From the NCBI RefSeq assembly GCF_000970755.1, contig NZ_KQ034007.1:1395240-1459239 (forward strand): a stretch of DNA of 64,000 nucleotides. Reading direction: 5' to 3'. Shown here in pieces: positions 37,670 through 49,325 of the stretch. Position 1 is the first letter of the stretch, and each line of letters opens with the position of its first letter. Under the pieces are notes generated by a model. It was not told the DNA's origin and searched no databases. It saw nothing but the letters and a program-made list of their open reading frames with translations. The stretch comes from Lactobacillus kimbladii. GTDB taxonomy: Bacteria > Bacillota > Bacilli > Lactobacillales > Lactobacillaceae. The translations under genes and the position numbers were made by a program.

Positions 37670-38109
37670 TAGATCACCTCAACAGATCCGCCTGCTTCTT
37701 CAACTGCTTTTTTAGCAGTGGCGGAAACTTTGTTAACCTTTACGTTTAACTTAACTTTTAACTCACCTTTTGCAAGCAATTTAACGCCTGATAATTCTTT
37801 CTTTACCAAACCTTTTTCTTTAAGACCAGCAACTGTAACTTCGCTGCCATCCTCAAACTTGTTTAAGTCATCTAAGTTAATGATTGCATACTCTTTACGA
37901 TTAACGTTCTTAAATCCACGTTTTGGCATGGTTCTAAATAATGGCATTTGACCACCTTCAAAACCTAGACGGGTATGACCGCCTTGACGAGACAACTGTC
38001 CCTTTTGGCCACGGCCAGAAGTCTTTCCAAAACCACTTGAAGTACCACGACCAACACGTTTTCTTGTATTGCGTGAACCCTCAGCAGCATGTAATTCATG
38101 AAGCTTCAT
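37669..38109 (-). CDS. rplO: 50S ribosomal protein L15
   Basis: A 146-residue L15 ([14 protein letters not shown] start; glycine/arginine-rich [22 protein letters not shown] region). The open frame begins six codons earlier; GAGGAGG before the ATG at 38109 sets the start. The stop overlaps the secY start. Confidence 0.97.
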   Translation of the reverse strand: MKLHELHAAEGSRNTRKRVGRGTSSGFGKTSGRGQKGQLSRQGGHTRLGFEGGQMPLFRTMPKRGFKNVNRKEYAIINLDDLNKFEDGSEVTVAGLKEKGLVKKELSGVKLLAKGELKVKLNVKVNKVSATAKKAVEEAGGSVEVI

Positions 38110-38131
38110 TAATTGGCACCTCCTCAACTAG

Positions 38132-38317
38132 TTATTTATTAATCTCTTCAACTGAAATCAGGTGGGCAATTTTCATTAATGCACCACGAGTTGCAGCATT
38201 GTCTGGTAAAGTAGCTGTACTATTAATTCTACCTAAGCCAAGAGCTTTCACAACTTTTCTTTGGTTAGGTAGACGGTGCGCAGCACTTCTAATTAAAGTA
38301 ACTTTTAATTCAGTCAT
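38132..38317 (-). CDS. rpmD: 50S ribosomal protein L30
   Basis: A 61-residue L30 with the typical [21 protein letters not shown] pattern. It lies in the spc operon between rpsE and rplO, 13 bases after rpsE. Confidence 0.97.
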   Translation of the reverse strand: MTELKVTLIRSAAHRLPNQRKVVKALGLGRINSTATLPDNAATRGALMKIAHLISVEEINK

Positions 38318-38330
38318 TTATTCAGTCTCC

Positions 38331-38837
38331 CTAATCTAATTCAGCGTGACGAAGCTTTTCAACATCTTCACTTGTTCTAAGTTTCTTCAATCCATCTATT
38401 GTTGCACGAACAACGTTGATAGGAGTATTAGAACCAAGTGACTTAGAAGTAACATCAGCAATACCTGCCATATCCATAACGATACGAACGGCACCACCGG
38501 CAGCAACACCTGAACCTGCTGGAGCAGGTTTAATCATGATACTACCTGATCCATAATGACCAATTACTTCATGAGGAATAGTAGTACCAACCTTAGGAAC
38601 CTTGATCATATTCTTTTTACCAGCTTCAACGGCCTTACGGATTGCTTCTGGAACTTCTTGAGCTTTACCAGTACCAAAGCCTACACGACCTTTTTTGTCG
38701 CCAACAATTACCAGGGCAGCAAATCTCATTCTTTGACCACCTTTGACAACCTTGGTGACACGATTAATTGCTACTAACTGATCTTCGATGTCGTCTTTAT
38801 TTCTGCGATTATTACGAGAATCGTTGCGGTTTGCCAT
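38331..38837 (-). CDS. rpsE: 30S ribosomal protein S5
   Basis: A 168-residue S5. The N-terminal spectinomycin-site region ([17 protein letters not shown]-like) and the KKNMIKVP and GVAAGGAVR loops are conserved with no obvious resistance change. The N-terminal 20 residues are unusually rich in Asn, Arg and Asp, as in other lactobacilli. Confidence 0.97.
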   Translation of the reverse strand: MANRNDSRNNRRNKDDIEDQLVAINRVTKVVKGGQRMRFAALVIVGDKKGRVGFGTGKAQEVPEAIRKAVEAGKKNMIKVPKVGTTIPHEVIGHYGSGSIMIKPAPAGSGVAAGGAVRIVMDMAGIADVTSKSLGSNTPINVVRATIDGLKKLRTSEDVEKLRHAELD

Positions 38838-38853
38838 GTATTTATCTCCTTTC

Positions 38854-39213
38854 CTAGAACTCTAATCCGTTTTCACGAGCGGCATCTGCCAATGCTGAAA
38901 TACGGCCGTGGTATAAATAACCACTTCTATCAAACACTACACTAGTAATGTTTTTAGCCTTTGCTGCTTCGGCAATACCTTTACCAACAGCTTGAGCTTG
39001 TTCTACTTTAGTTTGATCCTTTGATACAGAATCATCTAAAGTTGAGGCACTTGCTAGCGTTACACCCGCTACGTCATCAATTAATTGAGCGTAGATGTTT
39101 TTGTTTGAACGGAAAACGCTTAAGCGTGGGCGCTCAGCAGTACCAGAAATTTTGCTACGAATACGTTTATGACGCTTTAAGCGCAATTTGTTCTTATCTG
39201 GTTTCGAAATCAC
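38854..39213 (-). CDS. rplR: 50S ribosomal protein L18
   Basis: A 119-residue 5S rRNA-binding L18 ([29 protein letters not shown]). It starts with GTG at 39213 after GAGGTG. Part of the spc operon. Confidence 0.97.
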   Translation of the reverse strand: MISKPDKNKLRLKRHKRIRSKISGTAERPRLSVFRSNKNIYAQLIDDVAGVTLASASTLDDSVSKDQTKVEQAQAVGKGIAEAAKAKNITSVVFDRSGYLYHGRISALADAARENGLEF

Positions 39214-39234
39214 AATTTCACCTCAAAATTTTTA

Positions 39235-39765
39235 CTATTTACCTGTCTTACCTTCCTTACGACGTACGTATTCATTAGTATAACGAATACCTTTACCCTT
39301 ATAAGGCTCTGGCGGACGTACATCGCGAATTTCAGCAGCAAATTGTCCTACATTTTGCTTAGAAATTCCTTCTACTTCAATATCAGTTGCTGAAGTAGCT
39401 TTTACTGAAACACCTTCTGGTGCAGTCATTACAACTGGGTGAGAATAACCGACATTTAAAGTTAATTTGTTACCTTGTGCAGTGGCACGATAACCAACAC
39501 CAATTAATTTTAAAGTTTTCTTGTAACCATCAACTACACCTTCAACCATAGAAGCTAGATTAGCTCTTTCAGTTCCATGAAGTGCTTTATCATTTTCATT
39601 TGAACGTGAAAAGTTGATCTTGCCATCTTCTTGTTTAAAGGTAATTTTTGGATCAAAATATCTAGTCAATTCACCCTTAGGTCCTTTAACAGTGATATTG
39701 TCACCATTTTTGGTAACAGTGACACTATCCGGGACTTCAATTGTTTTTAAACCGATACGGCTCAT
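39235..39765 (-). CDS. rplF: 50S ribosomal protein L6
   Basis: A 176-residue L6 with the duplicated fold and C-terminal signature [20 protein letters not shown] precedes the ATG. It lies between rpsH and rplR. Confidence 0.98.
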   Translation of the reverse strand: MSRIGLKTIEVPDSVTVTKNGDNITVKGPKGELTRYFDPKITFKQEDGKINFSRSNENDKALHGTERANLASMVEGVVDGYKKTLKLIGVGYRATAQGNKLTLNVGYSHPVVMTAPEGVSVKATSATDIEVEGISKQNVGQFAAEIRDVRPPEPYKGKGIRYTNEYVRRKEGKTGK

Positions 39766-39789
39766 TGATTGCTCTCCTTTCTGTCAGAA

Positions 39790-40188
39790 TTACCAAACGT
39801 AAGCGATAACTTCGCCACCAACATCTTTTTGTCTTGCTTCTTTGTCAGTAATCACACCTGCAGAAGTAGATACGATGGCTATACCCAAACCATTAAGTAC
39901 TTTAGGTAGGTTTTCGGCACTAACATAATTTCTAAGACCCGGCTTAGAAATTCTCTTTAAGCCTGAAATGACACGTTCGCCGTCAGGACCATATTTCAAG
40001 AAAATCTTAATCATACCCTGTTTATTATCATCGGTAACTTCGTAATCACGGATGAAGCCTTCGCGTTTCAAGATTTCTGAAATAGATTTTTTAATGTTTG
40101 ATGCAGGAATTTCAACAGAATTATGTTTTGCCATATTGGCATTTCTAATTCTAGTCAAGTAGTCTGCGATCGGATCTGTCATGACCAT
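39790..40188 (-). CDS. rpsH: 30S ribosomal protein S8
   Basis: A 132-residue S8 ([14 protein letters not shown] start; [13 protein letters not shown] near the end). S8 is the known translational repressor of the spc operon in E. coli; no such site was identified here. An alternative ATG two codons in is possible; GGAGG spacing fits 40188. Confidence 0.98.
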   Translation of the reverse strand: MVMTDPIADYLTRIRNANMAKHNSVEIPASNIKKSISEILKREGFIRDYEVTDDNKQGMIKIFLKYGPDGERVISGLKRISKPGLRNYVSAENLPKVLNGLGIAIVSTSAGVITDKEARQKDVGGEVIAYVW

Positions 40189-40210
40189 TTATGCTATCCT
40201 CCAATCCGTA

Positions 40211-40396
40211 TTACCAACTAGCCTTTTTGAGGCCTGGGATTTGACCTTTGTGAGCTAAATCTTTCAAGCAAATACGGCATAAGCCAAACTTACGATAAAC
40301 GGAGCGTGGACGACCACATCTCTCGCAACGAGTATATTCACGTGAAGAAAATTTAGCAGGACGATGATTTCTAATTTTTTGTGATGTCTTAGCCAT
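40211..40396 (-). CDS. rpsN: 30S ribosomal protein S14, zinc-binding type
   Basis: A 61-residue short S14 with four zinc cysteines (CERC and CRIC, 12 residues apart). This is the C-plus form; a zinc-free S14 paralogue, if any, is outside the window. Confidence 0.97.
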   Translation of the reverse strand: MAKTSQKIRNHRPAKFSSREYTRCERCGRPRSVYRKFGLCRICLKDLAHKGQIPGLKKASW

Positions 40397-40408
40397 TAAT
40401 GTCCTCCA

Positions 40409-40951
40409 TTATTTTGCAAACGGCATACCAAACTGACCTAGAAGCTCACGAGCTTCTTCGTCTGTATTGGCAGTAGTAACGATAACAACATCTAAACCCC
40501 TAGTTCTATTAACTTTATCAAAGTCAATTTCTGGGAAAATCAATTGTTCCTTAATACCTAAAGTGTAGTTACCACGACCATCAAACGAACGGCTTGATAC
40601 ACCGCGGAAGTCGCGAACACGAGGAAGTGAAACACTGATTAACTTATATAAGAAATCGTACATTCTATCGCCTCTAAGAGTTACCTTAGCACCAATAGAC
40701 ATACCTTCACGCAAGCGGAAGTTAGCAATTGACTTTTTGGCTTTAGTAACCAATGGCTTTTGACCTGAGATTAAAGTCAATTCCTCTACAGCTTCATCTA
40801 AGTTTTTAGCATTAGAAACAGCGTCTCCAACACCCATGTTCAAAACTATTTTTTCAATCTTTGGTACTTGCATAACTGAGCTGTAATCAAACTTTTCTTG
40901 CAATGCAGGAACAATTTTTTCTTTATATTCTTGAGCTAAATAATTTGCCAT
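40409..40951 (-). CDS. rplE: 50S ribosomal protein L5
   Basis: A 180-residue 5S rRNA-binding L5, with [14 protein letters not shown] and [17 protein letters not shown] conserved. It follows rplX by 14 bases. Confidence 0.98.
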   Translation of the reverse strand: MANYLAQEYKEKIVPALQEKFDYSSVMQVPKIEKIVLNMGVGDAVSNAKNLDEAVEELTLISGQKPLVTKAKKSIANFRLREGMSIGAKVTLRGDRMYDFLYKLISVSLPRVRDFRGVSSRSFDGRGNYTLGIKEQLIFPEIDFDKVNRTRGLDVVIVTTANTDEEARELLGQFGMPFAK

Positions 40952-40965
40952 TTGTGTCCTCCCTT

Positions 40966-41229
40966 CTACTTCTTAGTTTCTTCTTTTTTGTCATTGGTTT
41001 TGCCTTCTGACTTAGCAATGACTTTAACGTTTGATGCGTGAATTGATCCTTCAGATTCAACTACACCACCATTAGCATTAGTCTGAGAAGGTTTTTGATG
41101 TTTCTTGATCTTATTAACGCCTTTGACAACCACACGATTTTTCTTAACGTTAACAGATAAAACAATACCTTCTTTACCTTTGTCTTTTCCGGTAATAACT
41201 TTTACTTTGTCACCAGTTTTAACAAACAT
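40966..41229 (-). CDS. rplX: 50S ribosomal protein L24
   Basis: An 87-residue L24 with the KOW motif ([13 protein letters not shown]). The C-terminal end is a charged [11 protein letters not shown] extension and the protein is short compared with the usual ~103 residues, a lactobacillus feature. GAGGTG precedes the ATG. Confidence 0.96.
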   Translation of the reverse strand: MFVKTGDKVKVITGKDKGKEGIVLSVNVKKNRVVVKGVNKIKKHQKPSQTNANGGVVESEGSIHASNVKVIAKSEGKTNDKKEETKK

Positions 41230-41245
41230 CAGTGCACCTCACTTA

Positions 41246-41614
41246 TTATAAGACTTCAGGAGCAAGAGAGACGATTTTCATAAAGTCGTGCTCACGCAGC
41301 TCACGTGCAACAGGTCCAAAGATACGAGTACCTCGTGGACTCTTATCTGCATTGATAACTACACCAGCATTTTCATCAAACTTGATGTATGATCCATCTT
41401 CACGGCGTGCGCCTGATTTTGTTCTAACAATAACGGCCTTGACAACGTCACCTTTTTTGACAACGCCACCTGGTGTTGCTTGTTTAACAGTTGCAACCAC
41501 AATATCACCAATGTTACCAGTCTTACGTCTTGATCCACCTAAGACTCTAATAACTAAAAGTTCTCTGGCACCTGAGTTATCAGCAACCTTCAAACGGGAT
41601 TCATTTTGAATCAC
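41246..41614 (-). CDS. rplN: 50S ribosomal protein L14
   Basis: A 122-residue L14 ([16 protein letters not shown]). It starts with GTG at 41614 after GAGGGGAGG. Interface protein of the two subunits and binding site of silencing factors. Confidence 0.98.
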   Translation of the reverse strand: MIQNESRLKVADNSGARELLVIRVLGGSRRKTGNIGDIVVATVKQATPGGVVKKGDVVKAVIVRTKSGARREDGSYIKFDENAGVVINADKSPRGTRIFGPVARELREHDFMKIVSLAPEVL

Positions 41615-41646
41615 TATATAATCCTCCCCTCACTAAATCCGCAAAA

Positions 41647-41913
41647 TTAAACAGATTTTTTAACAATTTCAACTAAACGAAAGCGCTTTGTACGAGATAA
41701 TGGACGAGTTTCCATGATACGAACAGTATCGCCAACTTTAGCTTCATTTTTATCATCTTGTGCGTAATATTTCTTTGAATATTTGATACGTTTCTTGTAG
41801 ACAGGGTGATTCTTATAAGTATCAACAACAACAGTTATAGTCTTGTCATTCTTATCAGAAATTACTTCGCCTTGATATACGTGACGATGATTTCTTTCGA
41901 TTGATTCGCTCAA
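41647..41913 (-). CDS. rpsQ: 30S ribosomal protein S17
   Basis: An 88-residue S17, OB fold, with [16 protein letters not shown] and [17 protein letters not shown]. It uses a TTG start at 41913, eight bases after GGGAG. Confidence 0.97.
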   Translation of the reverse strand: MSESIERNHRHVYQGEVISDKNDKTITVVVDTYKNHPVYKKRIKYSKKYYAQDDKNEAKVGDTVRIMETRPLSRTKRFRLVEIVKKSV

Positions 41914-41931
41914 GTTAATAACTCCCTTCCA

Positions 41932-42129
41932 CTAATCTTTTTCCAATGCTTTTTCGCTAAGAATTGTTTTAATTCTAGCAATGTTTTTACGGACTTTACT
42001 TAGGCGAGCGGTATTTTCTAATTGACCCGTTGCTTGTTGAAAACGCAAATTAAAGAGTTCTTCTTTATATTGCTTTTCCTTGTCTAACATTTGATCAGTG
42101 GTTAATGCTCTGATTTCTTTAGCCTTCAT
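41932..42129 (-). CDS. rpmC: 50S ribosomal protein L29
   Basis: A 65-residue two-helix L29 (MKAKEIRAL start; [17 protein letters not shown]). Its ATG at 42129 follows AGGTGG and overlaps the end of rplP by 11 bases. Confidence 0.96.
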   Translation of the reverse strand: MKAKEIRALTTDQMLDKEKQYKEELFNLRFQQATGQLENTARLSKVRKNIARIKTILSEKALEKD

Positions 42130-42559
42130 TAGAATTGCCACCTACTTCCGAACTTTTAGTCACAAATTTGCATTTAATTGGTAGCTTAGTTGCAGCAAGT
42201 CTTAAAGCTTCACGAGCAGTAGCTTCATCAACGCCACCAATTTCAAACATAATCTTTTCTCTCTTGACTACAGCTACCCAGCCTGCAGGTGCACCTTTAC
42301 CGGAACCCATCCGGACACCAACACCCTTTGCAGTGTATGATTTTTGAGGGAAAATTCTAATCCAAACCTTACCGCCACGTTTCATGTAACGAGTCATCGC
42401 AACACGGGCAGCTTCGATTTGTTGTGTAGTAATCCAGTGGGACTCAAGGGCTTGTAATCCATATTCACCAAAAGCAATGGTCTTACCACCCTTAGCAGCG
42501 CCACGCATTTTACCACGAAACTCACGACGGTGTTTCACCCTTTTTGGTACTAGAGGCAT
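42119..42559 (-). CDS. rplP: 50S ribosomal protein L16
   Basis: A 146-residue L16 ([16 protein letters not shown] start; [19 protein letters not shown]). Its ATG overlaps the rpsC stop by one base, and its own end overlaps rpmC, giving three tightly coupled genes. Confidence 0.98.
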   Translation of the reverse strand: MPLVPKRVKHRREFRGKMRGAAKGGKTIAFGEYGLQALESHWITTQQIEAARVAMTRYMKRGGKVWIRIFPQKSYTAKGVGVRMGSGKGAPAGWVAVVKREKIMFEIGGVDEATAREALRLAATKLPIKCKFVTKSSEVGGNSNEG

Positions 42560-43230
42560 TATTTGCTTCCTCCCTTCGCAGCTTTTTCGGGCTTCTTACT
42601 TTTAGAAGGTAAGATTTCACCCCGGTTAATCCATACTTGAACACCAATTTCACCATATGTGGTGTAGGCATTTACCCAAGCATAATCAATATCAGCTCTT
42701 AAAGTTTGTAATGGAACACGACCTTCTGTATGCCATTCTCTTCTTGCCATGTCAGCGCCGTTCAAACGACCAGATGTTTGTACTCTGATTCCCTTAGCAC
42801 CAGCACGCATTGTTCTTTGAGTGGCTTGACGAGTAGCACGTCTAAAAGCAATACGAGCTTCAAGTTGACTAGCAATGCTTTCAGCCACTAATTTGGCATC
42901 AAGATCTGGTTTTTTAATTTCAACAATATTAACGTGTACTTGCTTCTTAGTCAAAGCATTTAATTCTCTTCTTAAAGCTTCAACTTCAGAACCACCTTTA
43001 CCAATTACCATACCAGGTTTAGAAGTATTGATTGATACGTTGATTCTGTTGGCTGCACGTTCAATTTCAACAGTAGAAACAGAGGCATTCTTTAACTTTT
43101 TATCAATGAATTTTCTGATACGCAGATCTTCATTTAAAGTTTCTTTGTATCCTCTGTCAGCATACCATTTAGATTCCCAGTCACGAATTACGCCGAGACG
43201 AAAACCATTTGGGTTAATCTTCTGACCCAT
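42559..43230 (-). CDS. rpsC: 30S ribosomal protein S3
   Basis: A 223-residue S3 with the KH domain ([15 protein letters not shown] near residues 76-90) and C-terminal domain. It lines the mRNA entry channel. Start and stop are tightly packed with rplV and rplP. Confidence 0.98.
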   Translation of the reverse strand: MGQKINPNGFRLGVIRDWESKWYADRGYKETLNEDLRIRKFIDKKLKNASVSTVEIERAANRINVSINTSKPGMVIGKGGSEVEALRRELNALTKKQVHVNIVEIKKPDLDAKLVAESIASQLEARIAFRRATRQATQRTMRAGAKGIRVQTSGRLNGADMARREWHTEGRVPLQTLRADIDYAWVNAYTTYGEIGVQVWINRGEILPSKSKKPEKAAKGGSK

Positions 43231-43243
43231 TAATATACCTCCC

Positions 43244-43597
43244 TTAATCGTTCTTTTCTGACACTACTACAACTACATGACTAGTTCTCTTATTAATAGG
43301 AGAAGCCATACCTTTGGCACGTGGTCTAAATCTCTTTAAAGTAGCTCCTTCATTTACGTATGCTTCAGATACATAAAGATTGGCGCTTTCAAGATCATAA
43401 TTGTGTTCTGCATTTGCAATTGCTGAGCGTAAAACTTTTTCAACGATTGGGGAAGCAGCTCTAGGCGTAAATTGCAAGATTGCCAATGCTTCAGCAACGT
43501 CTTTGCCACGAATCAAATCAACGACTAAACGTGCTTTTCTTGGAGCAATACGAACTGTTCTTGCTTCTGCCCTAGCTGAACTAACTTGTTCTGCCAT
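43244..43597 (-). CDS. rplV: 50S ribosomal protein L22
   Basis: A 117-residue L22 with the exit-tunnel beta hairpin ([19 protein letters not shown]) intact, so no macrolide-resistance deletion. It lies between rpsS and rpsC. Confidence 0.98.
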   Translation of the reverse strand: MAEQVSSARAEARTVRIAPRKARLVVDLIRGKDVAEALAILQFTPRAASPIVEKVLRSAIANAEHNYDLESANLYVSEAYVNEGATLKRFRPRAKGMASPINKRTSHVVVVVSEKND

Positions 43598-43616
43598 TTA
43601 AGTGTTTCTCCTTTCT

Positions 43617-43898
43617 TTATTTTGCAGTAGCCTTGTCGTCAGATGTCTTATGTCCACGGAAAGTTCTTGTCGGAACAAATTCACCTAACTTATGACCAAC
43701 CATATCCTCGGTAATATATACTGGAACATGCTTTCTACCATCGTAAACAGCTATAGTCAAACCAACAAAAGAAGGAAAAATAGTTGAACGACGTGACCAG
43801 GTTTTAATAACCTGTTTTTTATCTGTATCTGCCTGTGCATCAACTTTCTTTAATAAAGATGCATCAGCAAAAGGCCCTTTTTTAATACTACGGCTCAT
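43617..43898 (-). CDS. rpsS: 30S ribosomal protein S19
   Basis: A 93-residue S19 ([18 protein letters not shown]). It sits 18 bases downstream of rplB in the S10 operon. Confidence 0.98.
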   Translation of the reverse strand: MSRSIKKGPFADASLLKKVDAQADTDKKQVIKTWSRRSTIFPSFVGLTIAVYDGRKHVPVYITEDMVGHKLGEFVPTRTFRGHKTSDDKATAK

Positions 43899-43916
43899 TA
43901 AATTACCCTCCTTCTA

Positions 43917-44753
43917 TTATTTGCTACCTTTACGGTGACGTACAATTAACTTCTCGCTGGCTCTCTTACTATTTCTAGTCTTAATACCGCGAGCTTTCTT
44001 GCCCCATGGAGTCATTGGTTGTGGGCGACCTACAGGAGCTTTACCTTCACCACCACCATGTGGGTGATCATTAGGGTTCATTACTGAACCACGTGATTGT
44101 GGGCGTCTGCCTAACCAGCGACTACGGCCAGCTTTACCTAATTGGATTAATGAATGTTGTTCATTACCTACAACACCGATAGTTGCGCGACAAACTGATA
44201 AAATCTTGCGAACTTCACCACTCTGTAATTTAACTAAGGTGTACTTACCATCATTACCTAAAACTTGAGCACTGGCTCCAGCACTTCTAACAAGCTGACC
44301 ACCTTTACCAGGACTTAATTCAATATTGTGAATTGATGTACCAGTTGGAATATTCTTTAATGGTAAAGCGTTTCCTGGCTTAATATCTGCGTTAGCTCCA
44401 GATTCTACCACATCACCAACTATTAAACCCTTTGGTGCTAGGATATAAGCTTTAATACCATCGGTATAGTGAAGAAGCGCAATATTAGCAGTTCTATTTG
44501 GATCGTATTCGATTGCCTTAACTACAGCTTTGGCGTTATCTTTATTACGTTTAAAATCAATAATACGATATTTTTGCTTATGTCCACCACCACGGTGTCT
44601 ACTAGTAATATGACCATAAGAGTTACGACCTGCAGTGTGTGATTGTGACTCAAGTAAAGTACGCTCTGGCTTGCTCTTGGTAATTTCAGCAAAGTCAGAA
44701 GTAGTCATATTACGGCGACCATTTGTGGTTGGCTTATAAATTTTAATAGCCAA
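43917..44753 (-). CDS. rplB: 50S ribosomal protein L2
   Basis: A 278-residue L2 with the catalytic-centre histidine in [12 protein letters not shown] near residue 230. The start is a TTG at 44753 after GGAGG. It is one of the most conserved proteins in the window. Confidence 0.98.
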   Translation of the reverse strand: MAIKIYKPTTNGRRNMTTSDFAEITKSKPERTLLESQSHTAGRNSYGHITSRHRGGGHKQKYRIIDFKRNKDNAKAVVKAIEYDPNRTANIALLHYTDGIKAYILAPKGLIVGDVVESGANADIKPGNALPLKNIPTGTSIHNIELSPGKGGQLVRSAGASAQVLGNDGKYTLVKLQSGEVRKILSVCRATIGVVGNEQHSLIQLGKAGRSRWLGRRPQSRGSVMNPNDHPHGGGEGKAPVGRPQPMTPWGKKARGIKTRNSKRASEKLIVRHRKGSK

Positions 44754-44768
44754 TTGACTGACCTCCTA

Positions 44769-45080
44769 TTACTTGTTTTCTTCTTTATTATCGTTATCGT
44801 CTTTGAAAATTTTGATGTCGTTTGAATCCTCAGTTAAGGTGACGATTGCTTTACGTGTACGAGCAGTTTTACCTGAATAGCGACCAACACGCTTATCCTT
44901 ACCACGAACATTCATGATATTAACTTTTTTGACCTTAACATCAAAAATTTCTTCAACAGCATCACGAACTTGAGTCTTGGTTGCAGTTAAAAGCACGTTG
45001 AAAGTGTATTTCTTATCATCCATTAAGTTCGTTGACTTTTCAGTAATGACAGGTCTTAAAATGATATCGTGTGCACTCAT
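44769..45080 (-). CDS. rplW: 50S ribosomal protein L23
   Basis: A 103-residue L23, docking site for trigger factor and SRP at the tunnel exit. Its ATG overlaps the rplD stop by four bases. The C-terminal tail is acidic ([10 protein letters not shown]). Confidence 0.97.
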   Translation of the reverse strand: MSAHDIILRPVITEKSTNLMDDKKYTFNVLLTATKTQVRDAVEEIFDVKVKKVNIMNVRGKDKRVGRYSGKTARTRKAIVTLTEDSNDIKIFKDDNDNKEENK

Positions 45081-45709
45081 TTCGTCGAAGCCCCCTCAAC
45101 ATTCTTTTCAATCATTTCAACGGCTTCTTTTGTCAAGATTAATTTGTCATAGTTGACAACATCTTCAACATTCAAACCATTTGCAGTGATTACCTTAACA
45201 TTTGGCAAATTCTTAGCTGAGTATTGAACATTCTTATCTTCAGAAACAACTAAAACTTTGCCTTCAACTTTTAAGCCGTCTAAGATTGACTTGAATTCTT
45301 TTGTTTTAGGAGCTGACATTGTCAATTGATCTAAAACAATTAAATCTTTATCAATCAACTTTTGAGAAAGAACAGACTTAATAGCCAAGCGCCTTTGCTT
45401 TCTTGGCATTGAGTACGCATAGGAACGTGGAGTTGGTCCGAAAACTACACCACCACCACGCCATTGTGGTGAACGGATGGAACCTTGACGAGCACGTCCT
45501 GTACCTTTTTGTTTCCAAGGTTTCTTACCACCACCACGAACAGCGGATCTATTTTTAACCTTCGAGGTGCCTTGACGTCTGCCAGCTCTTTGTCTGATAA
45601 TTGCGTCAAAAACTACGCTCTCATTTGGCTTAATACCAAACACTTCATCATTTAAAGTAACTTCACCAGCATCTTTGCCCTTTTGATCAATAACCTTTAA
45701 ATTAGCCAT
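45077..45709 (-). CDS. rplD: 50S ribosomal protein L4
   Basis: A 210-residue L4. The tunnel loop ([24 protein letters not shown]) is intact. In E. coli L4 also represses its own operon; whether it acts on the leader upstream of rpsJ here is not known. GGAGG precedes the ATG. Confidence 0.98.
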   Translation of the reverse strand: MANLKVIDQKGKDAGEVTLNDEVFGIKPNESVVFDAIIRQRAGRRQGTSKVKNRSAVRGGGKKPWKQKGTGRARQGSIRSPQWRGGGVVFGPTPRSYAYSMPRKQRRLAIKSVLSQKLIDKDLIVLDQLTMSAPKTKEFKSILDGLKVEGKVLVVSEDKNVQYSAKNLPNVKVITANGLNVEDVVNYDKLILTKEAVEMIEKNVEGASTK

Positions 45710-45723
45710 TCTAGTCCTCCTTC

Positions 45724-46353
45724 CTATTTATTACTTTTAACAGCAGATCTAACAGTAAGCAATGAATTCTTAGCACCAGGAACATTGCCCTTGATTAACA
45801 ATACATTCTTATCTGCTACAACTTTTTCAATTACTAAGTTTTCAATGGTAACTTTCTTCATTCCCATGTGGCCTGGCAAACGCTTGCCTTTAGGTACACG
45901 GTTAATGATGGAACCCATTGAACCAGGAATTCTGTGGTATCTTGAACCGTGAGTTTCTGGTCCACGTGATTGGCCCCAACGTTTAATGTTACCTTGGTAT
46001 CCATGACCTCTTGTAGTACCAGTGACGTCAACTACGTCACCTTCCTTAAATGTGTCCACAGTAACTTCTGAGCCGACTTCGTAGTCCTTAAGCTCAACTC
46101 CGCGGATTTCACGTATGAAGCGCTTAGGCGAAGTCTTTGCTTTTGCAGCATGACCTTTTTCTGGTTTGTTGCTCAAAACTTCACGCTTATCCTGATATCC
46201 TAATTGAACTGCTTCGTAGCCGTCTGATTCAACTGTCTTAACTTGCATAACTACGTTAGGAGTTGCTTCAACAACAGTTACGGGCACAAGGATACCATCT
46301 TTAGTGAAGATTTGGGTCATACCAACTTTTCTTCCTAAGATTCCTTTGGTCAT
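45724..46353 (-). CDS. rplC: 50S ribosomal protein L3
   Basis: A 209-residue L3 with [17 protein letters not shown] near the peptidyl-transferase centre and a clean family start ([16 protein letters not shown]). Second gene of the S10 operon. Confidence 0.98.
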   Translation of the reverse strand: MTKGILGRKVGMTQIFTKDGILVPVTVVEATPNVVMQVKTVESDGYEAVQLGYQDKREVLSNKPEKGHAAKAKTSPKRFIREIRGVELKDYEVGSEVTVDTFKEGDVVDVTGTTRGHGYQGNIKRWGQSRGPETHGSRYHRIPGSMGSIINRVPKGKRLPGHMGMKKVTIENLVIEKVVADKNVLLIKGNVPGAKNSLLTVRSAVKSNK

Positions 46354-46377
46354 GATTACACCTCTTTCTTTTTAAAA

Positions 46378-46686
46378 TTAAAGTTTAATTTCGATGTCAA
46401 CACCACTTGGTAAATCAAGCTTCATTAAAGAGTCAACAGTTTTAGGTGTTGGATTTAAAATATCGATTAAACGCTTATGCGTACGAATTTCAAATTGTTC
46501 ACGTGAGTCCTTGTTCTTGTGTGGTGAACGCAAAACAGTAAACAATACCCTTTCTGTTGGCAATGGAACTGGACCTGAGATTTCAGCTCCAGTTCTCTTT
46601 GCAGTAGCTACAATTTTAGCAGCTGATTCATCGAGAATACCATGTTCGTATGACTTAAGTCTGATACGAATTGATTGACTTGCCAT
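46378..46686 (-). CDS. rpsJ: 30S ribosomal protein S10
   Basis: A 102-residue S10/NusE with conserved [17 protein letters not shown]. First gene of the long ribosomal operon. The tetracycline-linked loop ([12 protein letters not shown]) is of usual form. GAGGAGG precedes the ATG, behind a roughly 155-base leader. Confidence 0.98.
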   Translation of the reverse strand: MASQSIRIRLKSYEHGILDESAAKIVATAKRTGAEISGPVPLPTERVLFTVLRSPHKNKDSREQFEIRTHKRLIDILNPTPKTVDSLMKLDLPSGVDIEIKL

Positions 46687-46845
46687 TAAATTACCTCCTC
46701 AACGTCTTCTTTAAAAGATGACTAGCTTCCACAAAAATTCCCAGCACCACCTCTGTGGCAATGCAGCCTGGTGTGCCGCAACCTTTTGTATCAACGCTTT
46801 ACAACAAAATGTGCTTTAAGGCAGAATACGCCCTAGACACACAAA
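46687..46845 (-). promoter_or_regulatory. Long structured 5' leader of the S10 operon
   Basis: About 155 bases separate the predicted start of transcription from rpsJ. The leader holds a GC-rich core (about 46745-46785 on the plus strand) with mutually pairable CCAC/GTGG and GCAC/GTGC elements in otherwise AT-rich DNA, and a second hairpin directly before the ribosome site. This suggests ribosomal-protein feedback, but I cannot match it to a known leader family. Confidence 0.45.
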
Positions 46846-46849
46846 AAAT

Positions 46850-46878
46850 AGTATACCTGTTTTATGCCTGAATATCAA
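46850..46878 (-). promoter_or_regulatory. Promoter of the S10-spc-alpha operon
   Basis: TTGATA (46873-46878) and TATACT (46850-46855) on the minus strand, spacer 17. A strong sigma-A-like match in the expected place. The 46880-47142 stretch behind it is AT-rich and shows no gene. Confidence 0.75.
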
Positions 46879-47142
46879 GGCTTAAAGGATACTTTTCTTG
46901 ATATTAACGCTAAAATACTAGAACTTTAACAATTTTTATAAAAATTAAAAAATGTAATTACTAGCAGTAAACAAAATAAGCTCCAACTAGAATAATTTCA
47001 ACAAATTTGCCTGAATTTATAATAATAAATTTAATAAGTGTAAGAAAGATTAATGTGGTCCCAAAATTCCATTTAAAAATACTTTTAGATTTTTAAACTT
47101 TTGGTTCCTAATAAGCTTAATTAAAAAGTTTTAAACAGAATA

Positions 47143-47170
47143 AAAAAGAACTATTGGCAAAGCCAACAGC
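47143..47170 (-). terminator. Terminator of the rpsL-rpsG-fusA operon
   Basis: On the minus strand a 9-pair stem with two wobbles (47150-47158 with 47162-47170) is followed by TCTTTTTTATT, 38 bases after fusA. tuf, which follows fusA in many bacteria, is absent here. Confidence 0.7.
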
Positions 47171-47207
47171 TCAATTATTGTATTTATTTTTGTTTAACTA
47201 TTAAAAA

Positions 47208-49301
47208 TTATTCTGCGTTGCCGCCACGCTTTTTAATAATTTCTTCTTGGATGGACTTAGGAGTTGGTGAATAGTGATCAAAGACCATTGTAAATGTACC
47301 ACGACCCTGTGTTGAAGAACGCAAAGTAGTTGCATAGCCAAACATTTCGGCAAGTGGAACCATTGAATTTAGAACTTTAGCACCAGCACGATCTTGCATA
47401 TTGTCCATCGTACCACGACGAGCTGTAATTGAACCCATTACATCGCCAAGATAGTCTTCAGGTGTAATTACTTGAACCTTCATAATAGGTTCAAGGATAA
47501 CTGCACCTGCTTTAGGAGCAGCATTTCTCAATGCCAATGATGCAGCAACCTTAAAAGCAGCTTCAGAAGAGTCAACTTCGTGGTAACTACCATCATAAAG
47601 CTTAGCCTTGACGTCAATTAATGGATAACCAGCAAGAATACCGTTCTTCATTGATTCTTGCAAACCTGCGTCAACAGCTGGAATAAATTCACGAGGAACA
47701 ACACCACCGACAATGGCATCTTCAAACTCGTAACCTTTTCCTCTTTCATTTGGTGTAAATTCAATCCAGACATCACCGTATTGACCCTTACCACCAGACT
47801 GACGGACAAATTTACCTTGTGCCTTAGCAGGTTTAGTGAAGGTTTCACGATAAGCAACTTGTGGCTCACCAATCTTAGCTTCAACATGGAATTCACGTTT
47901 CATACGCTCAACCATGATTTGCAGATGCAACTCACCCATTCCGGAAATTAAAGTCTGACCAGTTTCGGCATTTGTTTCAGCCCTAAAAGTCGGGTCTTCT
48001 TCAGTCAACTTTTGCAAAGCGATGTCAAGTTTATCACGATCAGCTTTGGATTCAGGCTCAATAGAAACTTGAATAACTGGATCTGGAACTTCCAAACTTT
48101 CCAAAATCAATGGATGATCAGGGTCAGTTAATGAATCACCAGTTGTAGTGTTCTTTAAACCGATGGCACCAGCAATATCACCGGAAAATACTTCAGGAAT
48201 TTCACTTCTGGAGTTGGCATGCATTTGCAACAAACGACCAACACGTTCACGGCTATTTTTAGAAGCATTTAAAACGTAGGACCCTGATTCAAGTGAACCG
48301 GTGTAAACACGAATATAAGTTAAACGACCAACAAATGGGTCAGTAGCAATCTTAAATGCTAATGCGGAGAATGGCTTTTCATCTCCAGCAACTAATTCAA
48401 CTTCTTCACCAGTCTTTGGATCATGAGCAACATAAGGTTTAACATCTAATGGAGATGGCAAGTAGTCCACAACGCCATCAAGCATCATTTGTACACCCTT
48501 GTTTTTGAAAGCTGAACCTGCAAATACAGGGAAGATCTTCAAATCCAATGTAGCTTTACGAATAGCAGCTTTTAATTCATCAACAGAAATCTCATCACCG
48601 TTAAGGTATTTCTCCATGATGTCATCATCAACATCTGCTACCTGTTCAATCAGTTCACCCCGACGCTTTTCCGCTTCTTCTTTGTATTCATCAGGAACAG
48701 GAATAGTATCCCATTTAGAGCCAAGTTTATCTTCATCATAAACATCAGCTACCATGTTAAGTAAATCAATAACACCTTCGAAGCTTTCGGCAGAACCAAT
48801 TGGCATTTGCACAGCTAAAGCATTGGCATTTAAACGTTCGTGTAAAGACTTAACAGACTTGTCAAAGTCTGCCCCAATCTTGTCCATCTTGTTAACAAAA
48901 ACAATTCGAGGAACACCGTAAGTTTCAGCTTGGCGCCAAACATTTTCAGTTTGAGGTTCTACACCAGCTTGAGCATCAAGAACAGTTACAGCACCATCAA
49001 GTACTCGTAGTGAACGTTCAACCTCAATAGTAAAGTCAACGTGTCCTGGAGTATCAATGATGTTAATTCTGTAATCTTTCCATTGCGCAGTAGTAGCTGC
49101 AGAAGTAATAGTAATACCACGTTCTTTTTCTTCATCCATCCAGTCCATTTGGGAATCACCCTCGTGGGTTTCACCAATTTTATGGATTTTACCAGTGTAA
49201 TAAAGAATACGCTCTGTTGTGGTAGTCTTACCCGCATCAATGTGGGCCATAATACCAATGTTACGTGTTTTTTCTAATGGAAATTCACGCTTATTAGCCA
49301 T
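47208..49301 (-). CDS. fusA: Elongation factor G
   Basis: A 697-residue translocase GTPase: G1 [10 protein letters not shown] at residues 19-28, switch [14 protein letters not shown], and five domains of normal length. No typical fusidic-acid-resistance change is obvious. Third gene of the str operon, 24 bases after rpsG. Confidence 0.98.
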   Translation of the reverse strand: MANKREFPLEKTRNIGIMAHIDAGKTTTTERILYYTGKIHKIGETHEGDSQMDWMDEEKERGITITSAATTAQWKDYRINIIDTPGHVDFTIEVERSLRVLDGAVTVLDAQAGVEPQTENVWRQAETYGVPRIVFVNKMDKIGADFDKSVKSLHERLNANALAVQMPIGSAESFEGVIDLLNMVADVYDEDKLGSKWDTIPVPDEYKEEAEKRRGELIEQVADVDDDIMEKYLNGDEISVDELKAAIRKATLDLKIFPVFAGSAFKNKGVQMMLDGVVDYLPSPLDVKPYVAHDPKTGEEVELVAGDEKPFSALAFKIATDPFVGRLTYIRVYTGSLESGSYVLNASKNSRERVGRLLQMHANSRSEIPEVFSGDIAGAIGLKNTTTGDSLTDPDHPLILESLEVPDPVIQVSIEPESKADRDKLDIALQKLTEEDPTFRAETNAETGQTLISGMGELHLQIMVERMKREFHVEAKIGEPQVAYRETFTKPAKAQGKFVRQSGGKGQYGDVWIEFTPNERGKGYEFEDAIVGGVVPREFIPAVDAGLQESMKNGILAGYPLIDVKAKLYDGSYHEVDSSEAAFKVAASLALRNAAPKAGAVILEPIMKVQVITPEDYLGDVMGSITARRGTMDNMQDRAGAKVLNSMVPLAEMFGYATTLRSSTQGRGTFTMVFDHYSPTPKSIQEEIIKKRGGNAE

Positions 49302-49325
49302 AGATTTTTTCCTTTCTCTAAAAAA

